Positions 45,261 through 55,655 of a stretch of DNA of 64,000 bases are shown one piece after another. Position 1 is the stretch's first letter. Each line of letters begins with the position of its first letter. The stretch is taken from assembly GCF_003369915.1 (NCBI RefSeq), contig NC_046674.1, positions 21,145,657-21,209,656 on the forward strand, written 5' to 3'. The notes below the pieces were generated by a model. That model did not search any database. It was given only the letters and a program-made list of their open reading frames with translations, and was not told where the DNA came from. Origin of the DNA: Drosophila miranda. Its lineage: Eukaryota > Arthropoda > Insecta > Diptera > Drosophilidae. Both the position numbers and the translations under genes were made by a program.

Positions 45261-46658
45261 ATGATTTTTGTGCCGCGGCTGGAGGTACTACAAATAACGA
45301 TTATATCCACCCGTTTACGTCACTACTTTCGAAACATGAACTGTTCAGAGCTGCTGCCGCCCGCCTCGGTGAGGGGGATGCGGGAGCTCCAGCGTGCGGA
45401 GTTCCAAAAGCGTGTGCAAGTTCCCCAACTGCGAGTGCCCGAGCTGCAGGTGCAACGTGTAATCCCTCTGGTCAAGAAATTCATGCTCAAAATGGAGCAC
45501 ATGCATCCAGTGCGCGCTGTGGACAAGTCGCGGGAGATACTACTGCACCCCATGCCTATAAAAGCCTGGGAATCCCTTCCCACAGAAGATCTTCAGAAGC
45601 AGCAGGTCACGCAGGAGAACTTCAGCTTTGTCGAACTTGAGTTGAACTACGAGAACTGGAGCGCCAACGAAATCCTAAAGAGTGTGCTCCCAGAGGAGGA
45701 GGAGGGAATGACATCCTACTCGCGAATCGGACACATCGTGCATCTGAACCTGCGCGACCACCTCCTGCCGTACAAGCAGCTCATAGGGGAAGTGCTGCGC
45801 GACAAGCTTCCGAACTGCCGCACGGTAGTCAATAAAGCGTCTTCCATAGACAATACGTACCGGAACTTCCAGCTGGAGCTGATATGCGGAGAAGCCGAGT
45901 ACCAAGTGGAGACCAAGGAGAATGGCATTCCTTTCGAGTTTGATTTCTCCAAGGTTTACTGGAACCCCCGCCTATCTACCGAGCACGAGCGCATTGTTAA
46001 ACTGCTCCAGCCAGGAGACGTTCTCTACGATGTGTTTGCCGGCGTGGGGCCGTTCAGCGTGCCGGCGGCGAAGAAGCGCTGCCATGTCCTGGCTAACGAT
46101 CTGAACCCCGTCAGTTTCCACTGGCTGCAGCACAACGCGAAACGGAACAAGTGCCTTTCTAACATCAAAATGTCCAACAAAGATGGAAGAGAGTTTATTT
46201 TGGAGGAACTGCGGGCGGACCTGCTGCAACGACTGCGTTCGACGGACACATCTTCGTATGCCACTCACATAACAATGAATCTCCCAGCCATGGCTGTGGA
46301 ATTCCTGGATGCGTTTCGCGGCCTCTACACAGACAACGAGCTGGCTGATATCTCCGATGCTGTTGTCTTTCCCACTGTTCACGTATATTCGTTCGCCAAG
46401 GGCGAGAATACCAAAGCATTAGTGAGGGCGCAGGTGGAACAGAATCTGGCTTCCGCACTGGACGAGAAACAGCTTCAGGGCATTAGCTTTGTGCGTAATG
46501 TAGCGCCAAATAAAGACATGTACAGGGTATCCTTTAAACTTACGCGGCATTTGCTAACCACGCCAAAGGAAGCCGAAGCCAATAACGTACGCAAGCGGTG
46601 CGCGGAGGATGAGAAAGTTGAGCCTGAGGTGGCGGCAACAAAAGTGAAATGTGTTTAA
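45261..46658 (+). CDS. Trmt5: tRNA (guanine-37-N1)-methyltransferase
   Basis: A single exon of 465 codons. The SAM-binding motif is DVFAGVGPFSVPAAKK (about residues 257-272), followed by ANDLNPVSFHWLQHNAKRNK. The catalytic NLPA lies near residue 339 (MNLPAMAVEFLDAF, equivalent to the NPP motif). The upstream FEFDFSKVYWNPRLSTEHER is typical of the Trm5 family. It methylates G37 next to the anticodon of tRNAs to keep the reading frame. The first ATG gives a basic, hydroxylated leader (MIFVPRLEVLQITIISTRLR), which fits a mitochondrial presequence; the second ATG (residue 26, MNCSELL) would give a cytosolic or nuclear form. The gene resembles fly CG32281. Confidence 0.93.
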   Translation: MIFVPRLEVLQITIISTRLRHYFRNMNCSELLPPASVRGMRELQRAEFQKRVQVPQLRVPELQVQRVIPLVKKFMLKMEHMHPVRAVDKSREILLHPMPIKAWESLPTEDLQKQQVTQENFSFVELELNYENWSANEILKSVLPEEEEGMTSYSRIGHIVHLNLRDHLLPYKQLIGEVLRDKLPNCRTVVNKASSIDNTYRNFQLELICGEAEYQVETKENGIPFEFDFSKVYWNPRLSTEHERIVKLLQPGDVLYDVFAGVGPFSVPAAKKRCHVLANDLNPVSFHWLQHNAKRNKCLSNIKMSNKDGREFILEELRADLLQRLRSTDTSSYATHITMNLPAMAVEFLDAFRGLYTDNELADISDAVVFPTVHVYSFAKGENTKALVRAQVEQNLASALDEKQLQGISFVRNVAPNKDMYRVSFKLTRHLLTTPKEAEANNVRKRCAEDEKVEPEVAATKVKCV

Positions 46659-46673
46659 GAGTTGTGTTTTTAC

Positions 46674-46679
46674 AATAAA
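46674..46679 (+). terminator. Trmt5: Poly(A) signal of Trmt5
   Basis: AATAAA lies 16 bases after the stop codon and only 58 bases before the next ATG. Confidence 0.55.
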
Positions 46680-46736
46680 GTTTCCTTTAAAAAAGCGAAG
46701 TAAACAAACAGCGTCTCTTCCTTTGAATACTTGCAG

Positions 46737-47143
46737 ATGGGTCGCAACAAGGCCAATAACAAGAAGGTTGCTCCTGCAGCGAAGCCGAAGACACCGCTAA
46801 ACAAATCAAAGAAAGCCAAGAATCTATTCAAAGTGGCCGACAACAGGAAGGGCAAGGGCAAGAAGCCCAAAGAAGTGCAGGGCAATCTAAAGCAGGTGAG
46901 TGGAGGATTCACATATTGGCTAGTACAGCATCCAAAGGATACCATCTTCAATCAATGCCAATATTCCAGATCAAAGAATCTGTCAAGGCCAAGCAGGAGA
47001 AGGTGGATGCCACTCTCAAGACATTGCATAAGGATATGGTGGTCAAGAAGCCGAAGCCAGCCGTGTCCCCCATCAAGAACAAGAGGAAGCCAGCTGCCAA
47101 TACCGAGAAGGTGTCCGACACTTTGGGCAAACTCAAGTTCTAA
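46737..47143 (+). CDS. Small basic nucleolar protein, RBIS-like
   Basis: Two exons, 46737-46895 and 46970-47143, give 110 residues, about a quarter of them Lys. The pattern KSKKAKNLFKVAD and, later, KQEKVDATLKTLHKDM resembles vertebrate RBIS (C8orf59), a small ribosome-biogenesis factor of the 60S pathway. I infer a nucleolar role from this likeness and the composition. It starts 78 bases after the Trmt5 stop on the same strand, and a CTTGCAG sits directly before the ATG. The 5' UTR may therefore be spliced from upstream, or the two genes may share a transcript. Confidence 0.75.
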
Positions 47144-47253
47144 GGACCGCCCAATGATTTAGATGTAGTTAGTTCCCATTCATTGTTAAAGGCCTCGGCC
47201 GAATGTTGCTAGTGCAAAGATCATACAAATATACGATAGATATATTGACCACT

Positions 47254-48063
47254 CTAGACAACTGGGAGTGCTCCCACTGGAGCTCCGTTTCCCGGAGGGA
47301 TCACAGCAGCTGGAATCGTTGTGGGAGGTGCTGGCGTCGAGATTGGTGCTGCAGTTGCTGCAGTGGTTGTTGGATTGACAGCAACATTCCATCCGAAGAG
47401 CTCGCGTATAATTCCATCCAACTGAGCCGTGTCGATGCCCGCCTGCGTCAGGTCCGCCACAACCTGCACAGTACCCGGCAAAGCCAGCCAGCGTTCGTAG
47501 ACCACTCGCAGAGCCTGGAGTCTTGACCAGAACTGGGAAAAGATGCCCGGTTGCAACAGTTTGGCGTCGATGTGGGCTCGAATCGCATATTGGGGAAAGT
47601 AGAGCTGCGCCTCGTTCAGGAATCCCTGCCAGCCGAAAACGGTGCCAGACCAGTAGGGGAAGCGGTTGAACAAAGTGACGGATAGCTCCTGCTCCTCCAT
47701 CTCAAAGGCACCGCCTGATGCCACCAGCTGCTGGTCGACCCACTGTAGGAATAGGATGAGCTCGGGCTGCGAGAGCAGACGCCAGCGGGCCGTGAAGCCA
47801 GCGTTGCTGTTGATAATCCTCACGAAGGCTTGGAACTGAGCATCGTTGATCAGGTACCGCGCCAGCAGCTGATTCAGAGGCTTGAACTGAATCAGACGTG
47901 TAATCTCATCCAGATCCCGGGCGAGGGTTGGAGGCGGCGGCGGAGGAGCCACGGGGTAAGGCTGCAGGAATTCTCCTCCAGTTGGTTGTTGTGCCAGCGG
48001 CCATTGGGCAAGAGATCCGGAGCCAAGGGCCAAGAAGAAGAGCAACCCCAGAGTAATAGCCAT
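47254..48063 (-). CDS. G12 / insect allergen-repeat family secreted protein
   Basis: A single exon of 269 codons. A signal peptide (MAITLGLLFFLALGSGSLAQ) precedes a Pro-rich linker with PPPPPP. The body is two helical insect-allergen-related repeats: ARDLDEITRLIQFKPLNQLL to RLLSQPELILFLQWV, and NEAQLYFPQYAIRAHIDAKL to LTQAGIDTAQLDGIIRELFG. The tail is rich in Thr, Pro and Ala (TTTAATAAP). Family members (cockroach Bla g 1, mosquito G12) are gut proteins bound to microvilli or peritrophic matrix and may bind lipids. Upstream GATA sites agree with midgut expression. The Thr/Pro tail suggests O-glycosylation. It converges on the RBIS-like gene. Confidence 0.88.
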   Translation of the reverse strand: MAITLGLLFFLALGSGSLAQWPLAQQPTGGEFLQPYPVAPPPPPPTLARDLDEITRLIQFKPLNQLLARYLINDAQFQAFVRIINSNAGFTARWRLLSQPELILFLQWVDQQLVASGGAFEMEEQELSVTLFNRFPYWSGTVFGWQGFLNEAQLYFPQYAIRAHIDAKLLQPGIFSQFWSRLQALRVVYERWLALPGTVQVVADLTQAGIDTAQLDGIIRELFGWNVAVNPTTTAATAAPISTPAPPTTIPAAVIPPGNGAPVGALPVV

Positions 48064-48107
48064 GACTGTATAGCTACGACTGGATGCCAGCCAACCGAAA
48101 GTAGCTA

Positions 48108-48116
48108 CCTTTTATA
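48108..48116 (-). promoter_or_regulatory. TATA box of the G12-family gene
   Basis: On the minus strand TATAAAAGG (48116-48108) lies about 30 bases before the likely start near 48082 and 45 before the ATG. GATA-type sites follow upstream: TTATCT at 48151, TGATAG at 48158 and TGATAAG at 48214. Confidence 0.7.
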
Positions 48117-49111
48117 CAATTAGTACTCGCATATCCATATCATATCCCACTTATCTGCTGATAGCGGCCTCCCGGAATTTGTCGCAGCATCTTTGCTGAC
48201 AGTTGTCGTCATCTGATAAGCCCCCTATTCGATCTGTTTATAGTATCACTCGGATAGTAATCCCTCGAGGAAGTCTGAGTCCGGGATAAACAGGGAGAGC
48301 AAACAAGACAAAACCAAAACAAAAACCAAATTGAGAATAACTTAACCCTAGATACATCTCTATGGGGCGATGAATACTCGCAGGCGAATTTTAGTTTGGT
48401 TTGGCCTAAGCTTTATTTCCAAAATCACCAACAATGCAGATTGACGACAAAGAACCGCAAACGAACACTTCATAACACGAGGGGGCACAAAATAAAACAT
48501 AAATACATACATATGTAGAATTTATGGTCGAATAGGTCTTCAACACACACTCATCATTTTTAAAAGAAAAGGAAAAAAGTCGAGCTTCGGGAACCGAAGA
48601 ATGAAATATCCTTGCAAATTGAAAAGTAGGGTCCCATGCAATTACAATTTTTTACCATTCTTCAGAGACGGCATTTTATAAGACGATTGTCATTAATTGG
48701 TTAAAAAAAACTCAACTCTTTTCCCACAGCGGACAGACTTTTGATACACATCGTATAACTCGATGCATATACACAGCAGGTAGACGGACCTGGTTAAGTG
48801 ATAAACTTATCTTCAAGGTTATTAAATCATTAGTACCAGCGAATCTTCATTGGAGAAACGGTGGGAAAGGCAACAATGAATCATTTCAATGATGTACCAA
48901 GCCTTTTCGACCTACTTTGGACAGAATTCGGAATAGATTTGCAAGGACTCTTGACGTATACAGCATATTCAGTACGAGGCTCGGCTCGGCTTTGACGAGG
49001 ATTCTTTGATTTTCCGTAACAGAACTTTAGCTTAAGATACATAAATAAGTCGACATTAATAAAAACTAGCTTAATCGATAAACGCATGTGAGGATGACTA
49101 AGACCAGAGGA
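48117..49111. other. Intergenic between G12-family and Ig/FN3 genes
   Basis: No gene recognised. The proximal 150 bases carry several GATA sites. The distal part would hold the 3' UTR of the minus-strand Ig/FN3 gene. Confidence 0.5.
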
Positions 49112-52100
49112 TCAGGCCTCGTCGTTGCCCTTGCGACGCAACCAGGTGGGTATATAGCCCCTTACGGCTTCGCCCAGTTGGCGGTAAATGATCAGACCCA
49201 GGATTGGCAGGACCAGTCTCGCGTCCTTGAACAAGTACACATAACAGGCAACCAGGAAGAGAACCAGATCCGTACAGTAGCTGAGAGCCGAGCGGACCTT
49301 CTCGTGCGTATGCTCCTCCGATTGGAGCACCGCCAGTGCGGACGCTCTCTCCAGAAGATCCCGCTCGGCGCTTGACAGAACCAGGGCCGTCTGTGAGGTC
49401 CTCTCTACTGCCAGAGCCAGGCTTCCCGTAGCTGGTGGTGGGGGTCTATTGAGCGAGGTTTCGCGAGACCGAGTGCTGGACGGAACCCGCCGCTTAATCA
49501 CCCGCTTTACCTTTACGAGACGAGTTCGTCCCCGGGCATCGGGACGAGCCTCGACCGTCTCGCTCATGACGCTCTCACTCTCCGCCTCCGTCTTGTTCCT
49601 TGTTTTAAGAGGGGGCACCACTAGGATAGTCGGGTACTCCGGCTCCTCCTCTTCCTTCTGGCTTTGAGTCTGCTGCTCGCTCTCCTCCCGCACTAACTCA
49701 TCTTTGTCGCGTGATTTGTGATACGCCAGATTACTGGACGCATCACGGACATGCACCAGCTGCTCCCTCTCCGAGATGGACAGACGCCGCTCCCGACTGA
49801 CCACTGGGGGTGCCAACAGCATGTCGTCGTTGGTCTTGCTAGCCAGCCGCCTCCTGTGTTCCTCCGTGTTTGACATGGATCCCTCATCCTCGTCAGTTTC
49901 GGCTGCTGCCTTGGCGGCGGCCCGCTTCAGCTCCTCGCGGTCCAAGTAGAGTGGCGTGTGGTATTTGTGGGAGCTGCCCACCTCCCGGACTAGGTCGCTG
50001 TAGTGATCGACGGCGGCATGGGCCTCCTCCTGCATGAGGCGCTCGGCCTCTAGGCGACGTAGTTCCTCTTCCTCCTTGGCCCTGCGTTTGACCTCCAAAT
50101 CAGCCGCAATGGCAGCGGCATTGGTTTTCTCCAGAGGATTCGATATCTCCTCGTTGGCTTCAGTGTTCTTCTCGGTGGCGGATCGCTTGTCGCGACTAAA
50201 GAACGACTTTATGCCTTTGGCCAGGTCCATCTTTAGGCTGCTGGTGCTGGGATTGGGCGCAGCATTTGGTACGGATGGCTGTGGGATGGCTGCAACTCCC
50301 ACTGCGGAGGTGGCTGTGGCTCCATTGCCATTTCCAGGCAAGGATGGACTGTTGGGTGGGCTCACCGCCTGCTCCACATGCTCGTTGGACGAGCGTTTAA
50401 GGATCGGCTTGGGGACAAAGTCTGGACTGGGCAGAGGCATAGGGCGGTTGAGCACAACAGCTGCCTGCTCCGGTGTGGGGGCGCGATAGGGTGTAAAGGT
50501 GCCAGCGCCCATGTTCCGAGGATGGTACGTCTCCAGATCGCGGGGGCTGGGCGAGCGAGTGCGAGCCAGCAGTTCCATCTTGAACTTCTCAATGGAGTCC
50601 TGCTCCGAGGAGGCAGTGCTCTCGGTGTAGTCGGATCCCAGATCGTAGCTAGACTGCTGTTTACCCTGTGCTGGATAGTCCTCATCCATCTCCATATTCA
50701 TGTCTTCACTGTCTTCTGCTGTGCTCTCGGTCCGCTCTTCTTCGTCAAGCTCTTCGTGTTCCCGGATGCGCTGCTGTTCCTCGCCCGAAATCTGTCCCGT
50801 AGTGTGCGTGCGTGAGAGGCTGCTCAGATCGTTGACATTCTCCCTTGAGTCCCACTTTCGACCCATGCTAACCATGTCCGCTGATTGCCGACGCAGTTCG
50901 CTCCTCCGCTCGAACGACACGCGCTCTGCCTCTGAAATGGAGCCCAGGCGCTTGCGGAGATTAGCCGGCGGAACAGGCGCCTGCGTACTGCTTGCTATTC
51001 TGTCCTGAGAGGCCTTTCTCGACTTGGCGGCTTGCTCCAGCTCTACCGCCTCATAGAATCTCGCCATTGCTCGCTCGTAGAGCAGCTCGGTGGAGCTCAC
51101 GGACCGGCGCAGCGGAAAGGTGGTATGCAGGTTGTTGAACTCCAGAAATGCCAGATCTGGTGCGGAGATGGATATGGGCGGTGGCTGTATGGCATCCTCC
51201 AGGTCTAGCTCGAAGGAATCTTGCTCTGTGGAAAGGACAAATGCAAAACGGGAATGTCTTGGACCATGGATGGGCTCTGGGTATACTTACTGTCCTTATC
51301 CTTGACCTTGCTGTTCTTGTCGAAGACGACGAGCATGAACTCGTTGCTGGTGTGCACCTCATCGTGCTTGTCCGCAAACCTGGAGGTACGTCTCGGAGCT
51401 GGAGAAGAGTCTGGTTTGGGCTTGTGTTTCGGTTTGGGGGACTCTTCCGGAACTGGAACTGGAGGCGGAGCTGTGGCTGTTGCTGTTGCTGTGGCTGGTG
51501 ATGGTGCACTGATCTCAATGGTGGGCAGCCTTTCGCCAATCACCGCACTAGCACTGGCAGCCACTGCCAATGCCAGGGTGGGTACGTTCCTCGCCGGACT
51601 CAGGGCCTGGCCCGAGAATCGTCTCACATTCTGGTTAACCCCCAGCTGGACAGGCTCCGCACTACGCTGCAGGGCTGGAGTTGACTTGATGGGCTCCGGT
51701 GGTGATGTTGGTTGCGTTTCGGAGTGTTGTCGCTTCGTTGGCGGACTCAGACTTCGTTTTCGGTGGAGGACCGTTTTACCCGGCTTTTCCGCAGGCGGAG
51801 TGGGCAGGGGCTGTGATTGGGGCTGCAGTGGGGACCTCTCTTTGGCCACAGCCGTGGGCTTGGTATTGAACAACTTGAGAGGTGAGCCAACTGGCGACTT
51901 CTGGGGCCTAGCCAGGGGCTCTGTCTTCTCGACCAGAGCGGTTGTGGTGATCAGCGTGAGGTTGAGCTTGTTATTGGATCCAGCCGCCGGCTTGGCCGAC
52001 GAGTCGGCACTGCTCTGGGAGGGGCTCTTGCGGACGTCCATTCTTAGAGCCTGGTCCGAGGTGCCGTAGGACATTTCATGGTGCAGCTGCTCATTGTCGA

Positions 52101-54008
52101 TGAGCTGAGGCTTTGGCTTGCGTTTGGCGTTTGGCGACTGCTTGGGCGACATGCCCGTCGCAGCATCTGCATGGGGACGTGGTGGAGAGAGCGTCTTGCG
52201 GCGTGGCGGTACTTGGACGGCGTCCGACTTGGGCTTATCCTTCTCCTCGCCGGCAATTTTGGTGGCAGACTTGGGCTTGGTGATGCCACGCTTGGGATCG
52301 GGTATGAAGAGCAGCTCCGACTCCTCGGATGGCTCACTCAGGCCATAGGGGTTCTCAGCCTTGACGCGGAACTTGTACTCCGAGCCCTCTATCAGATCGT
52401 GCAGAGTGGTCGTCAGGGCCCGCGTGGTGGCGGCCTTTAGCCAGACGTTCCAGCCAATTCGAAAGTACTCCACAATGTAGTTGCCGATCTTGCAGCCGCC
52501 ATCGTCCAGAGGTGCCGTCCAGGAGAGCGTTGCGGACTTGCCGAACGACATGTTCAGACGAGGAGCACCCGGAGCATTCGGCCGTGCCGTTACCGTGACC
52601 AGAAACGATGCGTTGTCTTCCCCCAGCTTGTTCCATGCACGCACCATGTATTCGCCACGGTCCTCCCGATGCACGTTGTCTATCTTGAGAAGCGAATTTT
52701 TCTCCGTATTGGTGACCTTCAGTAAGAACAAATAACGGTTTAAACGATGCAGATTGAATATCCAAAATATACGTGTATAATAAAATACCTCGAATCGTCC
52801 ACCAGGGGCAATCACTTCGCCCTCATGGAGCCAGCTGATGGCCGGCGGCGGCTGTCCGGCAATGCCGACCTTCAGACGCAGTACCTCGTCGGCTTCCACG
52901 ATGAGTCCGTCCTCGTAGGTGCGTGGCAAACGAATCTTGGGTGGCGCCTGCACCATAAGCCTGGCTTTGGTCACCACGTGGCCAGCTCGGTTCGTTGCCG
53001 TGCACTTGATTTCGCCTTCGTCCGTCAGTGCCACTTGGTGGATGATCAGAACACTGGCGTCGTTGTCGTTGACGATCTTGGTGCGTCGACTGCTGAAGAT
53101 CTCATAGCCATCCTTGAACCAGTTGATCTCCGGCGGCGGTTCGCCCAGGATGCGCACCCGGAACTCGATCCGCTCGTCCTCCACCGCATCAGTGTCCAAC
53201 AGCTCGTCGATAAAGCGGGGAACAGTTATCGCGTTGCGCTGGAGTGTAACCGTTAGGGGATCAGAGAGCTCGCTAGCGTCGGATCGTCCCACGATGTTCT
53301 CGGCAAAGCAGCGAAACTGGTATCGCCAGCCTGGCTCCAGTCCACTGATGCAGACATCGCACCGGGAGACAGGCGTGGGTGTGGCACGCACCCAATGCGG
53401 CGAGCCCATGCGACGGTGCTCCACCGTGTAGCCGGTGATTGGAGAGCCTCCGTCGAGTAGCGGACGATCCCAGCGCAGGTTGACCACATCGGGCTGCTGC
53501 TCCAAGAGCGACAGCGGCGTCAGTATGGGCCGACCAGGCGGAGATGGTCGTTCTGAAAGCATAAGCAAGCATAAATGATTCACTGAAAACTGGTCCCTCT
53601 CTCAGTTTCTGCCGCCCGATGGCTCTCTTTCTCTCTGTCTTTAGCCGTAGCCGTAGCCACAGCCACAGCCGTAGCCGTAGTTTCGAAAACATTACTTTTG
53701 TCGTTTTGATTTTTTAGGCCAAACATTCACACAATCACGGACCAGACCAGACCACGGCAACCACTTGAGTGTGCGAGTCGCTATAAATAGACAAATTTCT
53801 AGCGCTCCCACCAGCTATGTGGGCTCCGTCTGCGCTGATTATAGCCCATCCGAATGCTTTCTATCGGACTAAACGGACTGGGATTGGGAATACTTTTGGA
53901 TATGTTTTCGAAGTTACGCTAAAACTTGCCTGCAGACTTCCAGTGGACATTCTTCTTGGGTCGACCGCTCTGTGCATGGGCATGCAGCTTTCCCGGCTGA
54001 TTTCCCAT
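49112..54008 (-). CDS. Large intracellular Ig/FN3 protein with C-terminal hydrophobic hairpin
   Basis: Minus exons 54008-53930, 53552-52789, 52716-51291 and 51225-49112 sum to 1461 codons without a frame break. Domains in order: a short basic N-terminus (MGNQPGKLHAHAQSGRPKKN) with Gly2 and Gly6 fitting N-myristoylation; FN3 (about 29-130, LRWDRPLLDGGSPITGYTVE); Ig (137-230, PEINWFKDGYEI); Ig (231-320, ISWLHEGEVI); FN3 (322-415, LSWTAPLDDGGCKIGNYIVE). A long Pro/Ser-rich and then acidic, charged region (420-1390) follows. Near the end are two hydrophobic stretches (LVLFLVACYVYLF and LVLPILGLIIY) before a basic tail. The Ig/FN3 modules are of the titin/myomesin kind, and there is no signal peptide. 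The first intron has a GC donor (CAG/GCAAGT). It may correspond to fly CG14964, from memory only. Confidence 0.82.
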
Positions 54009-54610
54009 CTCGAGATGCTAAATATTTAACCTATTTGCAATTATTTGTGCATATATAGAAGTTTCTATATATAGACAGTCGAAATTAACTGAAGACACTC
54101 GCGGATCCGTCGCTTTAATTGAATGTTTTTCGACAAAACTCTCAACTGACGCCTCGATTGTAAATTCTAATAATGTAATTTTCGTAACATGAATTTGTTG
54201 ATTACAAGCGTTGCCATTTTTACGGCGCGTTAAATAATCCGTTCGTTAGTCAAGCATCTCCTCGATTCCACGACAGTGTGAGTGAGTCGCGTAAGCTTTT
54301 TTCTGGGCGCTTTAAATGTCAACGACGAATAGCGATCAGTGCTGCCAGCGCCGCTGGGCTGGTCGTTTTCCAGCACTGCAAGCGCAGTGTTACGGTATAT
54401 TACAGTATATTTAATAAGGTAGCCCCACACATTTTCGATACGTTAAATGAAGTTAGTGAAACAAAATGAGCAAAGATTTAAAGCAAATTATAAACAGTGT
54501 TCACCAGCAAAAGGTTTCATGATCATGTATCACGTGTCATCTATCTTGTTTTGAGTGCTGGCACTAGCCATGTAGTTAATAGAAATAGTTGCAAAAACAG
54601 AGATAGCCTT
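54009..54610. other. Divergent upstream region of the Ig/FN3 gene
   Basis: No gene. On the minus strand the words AAATATACTGTAATATACCG and GTAACACTG (54379-54414) resemble the sequence that precedes Motif 1 in other promoters here. The Ig/FN3 transcript may start near 54370. Confidence 0.35.
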
Positions 54611-55015
54611 ATGGGAAAATCATGCAGTGAGAGCGAGAGATATATGCGTCCAGTTGGCTTTCGAGCTGAGCTGGGAGAAGCGCTGCTGCAGATATTAACA
54701 ATTTTTGTACTCTTCAGTACCAATTTTGCTGGCTGGCTAAGTTCTGCGATTGTAGAAAGTTTGCAGCAAAGTTACCAAAGTCTAGTGTCATATGGCCATA
54801 ATAAATTGTTTGCATCGGAAATGTTTAAACTGGACAATATATTTCCCTATGGAGAGGGATTTTATAGAATTAAGAAAATTTTTGTTAACCCAGGAATGCA
54901 GAAACTAGTCAGTTGCTGTATTAAAGCTGTCTCACCGAAATTTTGCTTACAGAGACCAAGAATAGGTATCGGGATCGAAATATACATCTATACAGCAAAC
55001 AAATCATATGCATGA
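54611..55015 (+). CDS. Candidate orphan ORF with one membrane segment
   Basis: This open frame runs 134 codons from ATG at 54611 (MGKSCSESERYMRPVGFR) and stays open another 38 codons upstream without an ATG. It has a hydrophobic segment (ALLQILTIFVLFSTNFAGWL), then a mixed region (FKLDNIFPYGEGFYRIKKIF) with a Cys pair, and ends KSYA. I recognise no family. The length is more than expected by chance in AT-rich DNA. But there is no clear promoter, no poly(A) hexamer close by, and repeat family D starts 70 bases later. It could be a young gene, part of an unannotated transposon or chance. Confidence 0.3.
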   Translation: MGKSCSESERYMRPVGFRAELGEALLQILTIFVLFSTNFAGWLSSAIVESLQQSYQSLVSYGHNKLFASEMFKLDNIFPYGEGFYRIKKIFVNPGMQKLVSCCIKAVSPKFCLQRPRIGIGIEIYIYTANKSYA

Positions 55016-55084
55016 ATAGATAAAAAATATTTCAATCTAAGAAAAAGTCATTAGTAATGTTTCAACTAAGGTTGGAAAACAAAA

Positions 55085-55630
55085 TTTTAATATTAATTAC
55101 GGCAAGTAGGGTATAAAGATGTCTATACCACAAATTGACAGGCAACAAGTGTTCAAAACGTAACATTTCATGCTCACTTACGATTCATTTCATGCCCGCT
55201 TACGTTATGCTTTTATCTTTTTGTTTAAACCTTATTTTAGACAAAATCAAGTAAAATTGAAACCTTAAACTTAACTTGTCTTGTAAAAAATTGATTCATC
55301 AATCGGATAAATATATATGTTCAATGCTGCGGGTCCTAGCAAGATAGTAATATTAAACCGAATATAAAAATCGAGGAATATGACAATTGATCACAGACAG
55401 AGAACGATTAACCCACTGTCAACTGGTGTATTAAAATACTCTCCACGAAAATTATGAAATTTAAAGAATATTAGCGCAGATCAAGTGAGAGATATTGTGG
55501 GGCTCAATATGAGTAAAAAGAAGGATTTATCTACATGAATTTTACAAAAAATATATTTTTTCGCGGTTTAACTAAAGTTGTTCCCCCGTTCAAATATAGG
55601 GGGGTTAAGTTGGCTAAATTGGTTTTTTTT
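55085..55630 (+). repeat. AT-rich interspersed repeat family D, copy 3
   Basis: Collinear with 44570-45062 and sharing its AAACCTTATTTTAGACA, TTGATTCATCAATCGG, AATATAAAAATCGAGGAATA and CAGAGAACGATTAACCC words. It ends just before the Girdin Motif 1 element. Confidence 0.65.
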
Positions 55631-55655
55631 TTCATCAGACCGTATACTGTATCCG

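Noticed and set aside
52717-52788. Reading through the 72-base intron of the Ig/FN3 gene (in frame, no stop)
   Set aside because: The inserted residues (VFYYTRIFWIFN...) would break the second Ig domain, and both borders are good GT-AG sites, so it is an intron despite being open.
53817-54029. 70-codon plus-strand ORF with a TATAAATAG about 35 bases upstream
   Set aside because: It is antisense to the exon that completes the Ig/FN3 gene, the 5' UTR would be nearly zero, and the protein looks like no family.
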